A stretch of DNA of 64,000 nt from Phytoseiulus persimilis. Lineage: Eukaryota; Arthropoda; Arachnida; Mesostigmata; Phytoseiidae. The stretch's first letter is position 1; every line of letters starts with the position of its first letter. Under the pieces are notes generated by a model. It had not been told where the DNA came from and ran no database searches. It saw only the letters and a list, made by a program, of their open reading frames with translations. Position numbers and translations under genes: made by a program. Positions 59,996 through 64,000 of this stretch are shown in pieces. The stretch spans positions 24,940,211 through 25,004,210 of the forward strand of contig CM075104.1 of assembly GCA_037576195.1 (NCBI GenBank). The letters run 5' to 3'.

Positions 59996-62900
59996 TGTGC
60001 CGGCTCTCTCGATCATATTCCCTCAGCGAGCCGGTTTGGCTGCCCCTACGGCTATTTTGGACCATGAAAGCTCACAAAGGAATCTGGGAGCAGGAACCCA
60101 TGTGATCTTACTCTCACTTCGGTCACTCCCCTCCGAACCAATGACCTTTGCGATTTAACAATCAATCCTTGTAATTCCGCCTTAGCCTCGTTTCGCTGTG
60201 GAAGATCTCTGCTTTCCCTATCAGAACGAAATCTCTTCCTTGCAATGTCGTTGTCGTGTCGAAATCCACTTCGTTACTAAGCTCGTCGCCCTCATTCACT
60301 GACGTCGAGTTGTTCCAATGACCCCAGGCCGTCCCAGAGCAGGACCAGAGGCTCTAAAAGGCCACCGCCATCTTCAGGCTCAATTCATTAACAAAGCGGA
60401 CTGTTGCAAGGAGAGCAGCGCATCCTACCGCGAATGCTCCGGGCTCCCTTCTCTTTCTCTGGGAAGAAGTACCTCAATCTCTGCGCGTCGAGCTCTGCTC
60501 CAATATGCTGGCCCCGCGTGACGCGCGCCTCGCTGTAGATGCAACTTTCTCGACATTCCCCTAGAGCCCGTCATGAGCTCCACGAGCAGCCTGCATTTCA
60601 TCAAAATCCAGGGATTCAGCGAGCGAGTTTGCAGAGGGGACATTTACCCTTGTTTTTCGTCAACGAGCGAAGCTTTCGTTCCTAGTAGAATCGAGCGTCG
60701 GTCCCGCGGCGAATCATCTTTGTGTGTGATCTATTCACCTCGAGCGGCTCAATTATTGCAGCAGAATTGAACCGCCAAGTACAGGAAAGGACGAACACGC
60801 GCGATTTCAGCAAATATGCAAATCTCTGAAGAATTAATATCGAGAACGTCGTTCGAGCTCGATCTCGGCGCATATGGCGAACAAAAAGCGGAGAGCTCGG
60901 TTTTGGAGGGATGACGTGAGCAACTCCGTAAAAAACACAATCAGAGCCGCGCGTGGACGGCCGTCTCTGGAGGACCGCAGTTTCACGCATGAGTGGAAGG
61001 GCTTTATTTGTATACTCAGGCCGTCAATCAGGATCCCATGCCGGAAAAGCTGCTCATTCCGGTCCAAATCCGCGAGGGGAGACGGTTCATGATTCATTAG
61101 CAACTCGGGAGGAAATGGACTCCATTGTTCGTCAGGTGCCTTTCAGCCCGCTTTGCAAAGTCGCAGAGCAGTCTTCTCGGAGTCGTTCCTACCAACATCG
61201 CGCCAGATAAATCCTTGGCTTGGTTCCTTCGCCCGGAAATCGGAAGTGCAGCCTCCATTGATTATGATATGTCGGGTAGCGCTCGAGTCTCTGATCTATC
61301 GACGCAGCTGAGCAAGTGCCTCTGAAGTGTGCAGCATACAGAGAGGGTAATTCATCAATCAGGAATTTGAGAGCCTCGCGGATCTAGCGCCCACACTACG
61401 CCTCTTCAAAACCTGTCGAGTTGGGTCTCGAACCTAATAGTTTTCTGGGTATGAGAGTTGACTCTGCCATCCGTATCCAAATGTAATATGAGTGGAGTGC
61501 AACGCTGCGTGCGAATTCGAATAAAGCCGCTACTTTCCGGCGGCAGCCGGAACAAACCACCGAGCGATCTCGGTGGTTCGTTTGCGCAAGTTCGCGAAGC
61601 GGAGGATCGCTTTCGCGGCGGTGCGGGTATCGACGTAAACTCAGCGAACCCGATCGAGCTGAATCACGCGTAGCTTGAGATCCATCGATCATCACGCCAC
61701 CCACCCCCTTCCCCAGCAGCATTCAGACGCAGAACCGGCAACGATCATTCCTCAGTGCGCGATGATAGACATGGCGAGCGTGTTCCTCGCGGGAAAGGTC
61801 ACAATCGACTTCGTCCAATCAGAGAATGATAGAGCGAGCTTTATCGTGTCCTGTGGAGCTCGCGACGACTTCTCCGAATTTTCGTCAATGACAGATTATC
61901 CTTGATGAGCAATGGTGCATCAGATTGTTTCCCGATATCTCAACGGCGACACCCGCGGTAAGGTTCCGCATCAATGGAGGTCGGAATCCAGCGATTTGAC
62001 GGCGAAGGCACGCAAGAAACCGTAGAGATGGAACCTGCAGCAGACATTTCTATTCCCCCCAAGCAACCATCGCGGGAGGCGGAACAGATGGGAAGTTATG
62101 CAAGATCAAAGGTGTCGATACGTTCGGATGCACAAACGTTTGAGCTAGAAAGGAAACTCTGAGGAGCATCGCAGATTTCATCGGAGTCCTGTTATATTGA
62201 TCGTAGTCAGCTGGAATTAATTCAGAAATCCGCCGTCAAGCTATTCGCGAAATGTGGCGGCAAACGAATATGCTGTGGAGATGAGCTCGATGACTCGACC
62301 TCAGATATATCAGCAAAAACCGCTGGTCAGCAATGACACCTTCAATCTATTCCAATCGATAGAGTTCCAGCTGTCAGCGCGGGACTGCGGGGAGAGCATT
62401 TTCGCTATGAGAATAGACCCGGCGACGAGACCGGTAGTCGAGGTAGAACTTCATCAATTGTAAACATCAGACGGAGGAATCGCATACAAACGGCGAAGAT
62501 TGGGCAGAGGCCCACCGGGGCCGCGATCGAGGCGGAAGGAAGAACTCTGACAAACGCTGCGGTCATCAGAAAACTATCACAGCCTCCCCGGTTCAACATT
62601 GACTTTTCTCGAAAACGGACTCGGTGAAAAGCGCAACCGAGGCTGAGCAGTGAAAAAAGAGCTCGTGACGGACTGCCCGACCGAGAATCGATGAAATCGA
62701 GGAGGGGTACATGACGTCGACTGGTTCGCGTCACATCCTCTGTCGCCGCTTGTTGCGAACTGTGTCGTTGGATGTCTTTCTCGGTGCGCTCTCTCCGAAC
62801 TGGGGTTTTTCCGTGCGGCGCACCGTGAGGGCGCAGGCGCTAGCGAACCATTCATGACGAGATTGGGGATCGATAAAAATTGCTTTTCGAGTACGCAGTT

Positions 62901-63526
62901 TATTCCAACATCGAAGGCCTGTTTTTCAGGGCTCGGCTCTCTCACTTCCTTTCTACGAACATGTTCCTATATGATGCATGTACAGCTCATACCGTTCCAC
63001 CGACCCAACGACCGATCGACCGACCGAGAAGTCTGAGACTTGAAGCTCGAACAAACAGCTCAAAGAAATGGGGATCGATGCGGTTTTCTTCCAGCCCGCG
63101 CCCTTCTGAAACTCACGCAGAAAAATCCCCACGGATCCAATCAGGAAAAATGGCGGTCCGCTGTTTCGTTTTTGATGAGAGCTTCTGTTTGTCGAGCAGC
63201 AAGTCGAGGTGTTATACTTGTTTAGGGGAGAATTTCCGAAGAAATCCTCGTTTCGGCGCGTCTGGGCTCGAGGCACGACTAAAACGTCCGATTTGAAACC
63301 AAGATTCTCGGGTGGCCAATCGGTCATTTGGGTTCCGGAAGCGGCTCCCCTACAGGGATTACGTTCGAATGTGGTCTAATGTCGACTACGATATAACTCC
63401 AAGCTCGAGCACTGACACCAGCGGTGTCTTTTAGCTCCACTCCGCTTTCCAAGAGATGTTCGAAAGTAGAGAAAAGGAGTTTTTTTTTTCTTCCAAATTT
63501 TCCCCTGCTCAAACATCTGACGCTTT
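59996..63526. other. Intergenic DNA upstream of the right-edge gene's end
   Basis: No firm gene. Two short plus-strand frames (61974-62162 and 62254-62463) are somewhat protein-like, but nothing links them. From 63400 to 63526 the sequence is presumably the 3' untranslated region of the minus-strand gene at 63527-64000; no AATAAA is visible close to its stop. Confidence 0.35.
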
Positions 63527-63757
63527 CTAATAGCGTCTCCGCTGTCCTGTTGAGGACCTGCCGGTGCCTTTGCGACCTCCTTTGGATGAACTGTTTGCAG
63601 ACTTGTTTACTTCGACCCACTCGAACATCGAGGGCTGCGCTCCGGCCGCGGAGTGCGTTTCCGGAGCTTTGTACAGGACCTTCAACCGGTTCTTATTGTC
63701 CAGGACAATTTCGCCATCGAGGTACACTTCGTTGATGAAGCCCAGGAGTCGATCGAC
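63527..63757 (-). CDS. Last exon of an unrecognised gene (C-terminus)
   Basis: The final 76 codons of a protein whose gene continues past the right edge. The exon opens after CTGTGTCCGCAG and begins VDRLLGFINEVYLDGEIVLD. It passes through KNRLKVLYKAP and FEWVEVNK, and ends in a basic, Gly/Ser-rich tail (SSSKGGRKGTGRSSTGQRRR) and a TAG. The ordered first 55 residues look like a folded domain edge; the tail is probably disordered and could be a nuclear localisation or RNA/DNA-binding tail, which is inference only. I do not recognise the family. Confidence 0.7.
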   Translation of the reverse strand, partial: VDRLLGFINEVYLDGEIVLDNKNRLKVLYKAPETHSAAGAQPSMFEWVEVNKSANSSSKGGRKGTGRSSTGQRRRY

Positions 63758-63872
63758 CTGCGGACACAGGATTTGAAACTCACATTAGCGTCATTCTCGA
63801 CGAAAGACTTCGACGCTTTCTCGGATGGAGGGAAGCAGATCGACTCTACGTGCAGTACACGAACATACTGAC
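63758..63872 (-). other. Intron of the right-edge gene (115 bases)
   Basis: Donor GAAAAG|GTCAGT at 63872 and acceptor CTGTGTCCGCAG ending at 63758. Both exons are in phase 0, and the intron contains in-frame stops, so reading through is not possible. Confidence 0.65.
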
Positions 63873-64000
63873 CTTTTCAGGGAAGGCGTGAATTTGAGCG
63901 TCGACCGTCAACGGTTTCGCAGATGAACGCGCGTCTCCTTTGTTCATCCCGAAGAAGCCCTTCACTTTTCGACCCATGAAACTGATGATCTCGTAGTCGT
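63873..64000 (-). CDS. Penultimate exon of an unrecognised gene (partial at window edge)
   Basis: An open minus-strand frame from the edge, reading DYEIISFMGRKVKGFFGMNK, then GDARSSAKPLTVDAQIHAFP and EK before the donor GTCAGT. The other two frames are broken or unlike protein. Joined to the next exon it gives at least 118 C-terminal residues. No catalytic motif is visible and the identity is unknown. Confidence 0.65.

Overview
The window looks like a piece of a nuclear arthropod genome. GC content is roughly balanced, most of the sequence is non-coding, splice signals are present, the receptor genes are metazoan, and there are old retrotransposon remains. The receptor sequences and the style of the LINE remains would fit a mite (a phytoseiid such as Metaseiulus/Galendromus), but that is an inference and nothing here names the species.

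Only three loci are convincing genes, all on the minus strand. Two are dispersed paralogues of one orphan rhodopsin-like G-protein-coupled receptor (coding exons 16990-18390 and 44950-46362). Each has its whole reading frame in one exon, preceded by a 79-base leader that begins at a strong 3' splice site. Their seven-transmembrane cores differ at only about a dozen residues, while both tails have diverged. Non-coding blocks upstream and downstream are also conserved between copies, so the duplication carried flanking DNA. The third gene enters from the right edge; its last two exons (63527-64000) encode the C-terminus of a protein I do not recognise.

The rest is intergenic DNA full of decayed elements. 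A 1.24-kb palindromic MITE-like transposon with TA target sites lies at 3843-5090. Fragments of the reverse-transcriptase C-terminal half of a LINE family lie near 21.4-22.1, 25.1-25.4, 38.5-38.8, 56.0-56.3 and 59.5-60.0 kb, with weaker candidates at 8.2-8.7 and 30.2-30.7 kb. Two families of diverged dispersed repeats (27.0/58.1 kb and 23.6/53.2 kb) have no recognisable identity. There are several poly-C/G tracts and degenerate CCGAATCCC satellite patches.

A few open stretches (19.4-20.1, 20.9-21.2, 23.8-24.2, 40.4-40.8 and 42.0-42.8 kb) have features of coding sequence but match no family I know; they are listed at low confidence. I see no tRNA, rRNA, CRISPR or prokaryotic-style operon.
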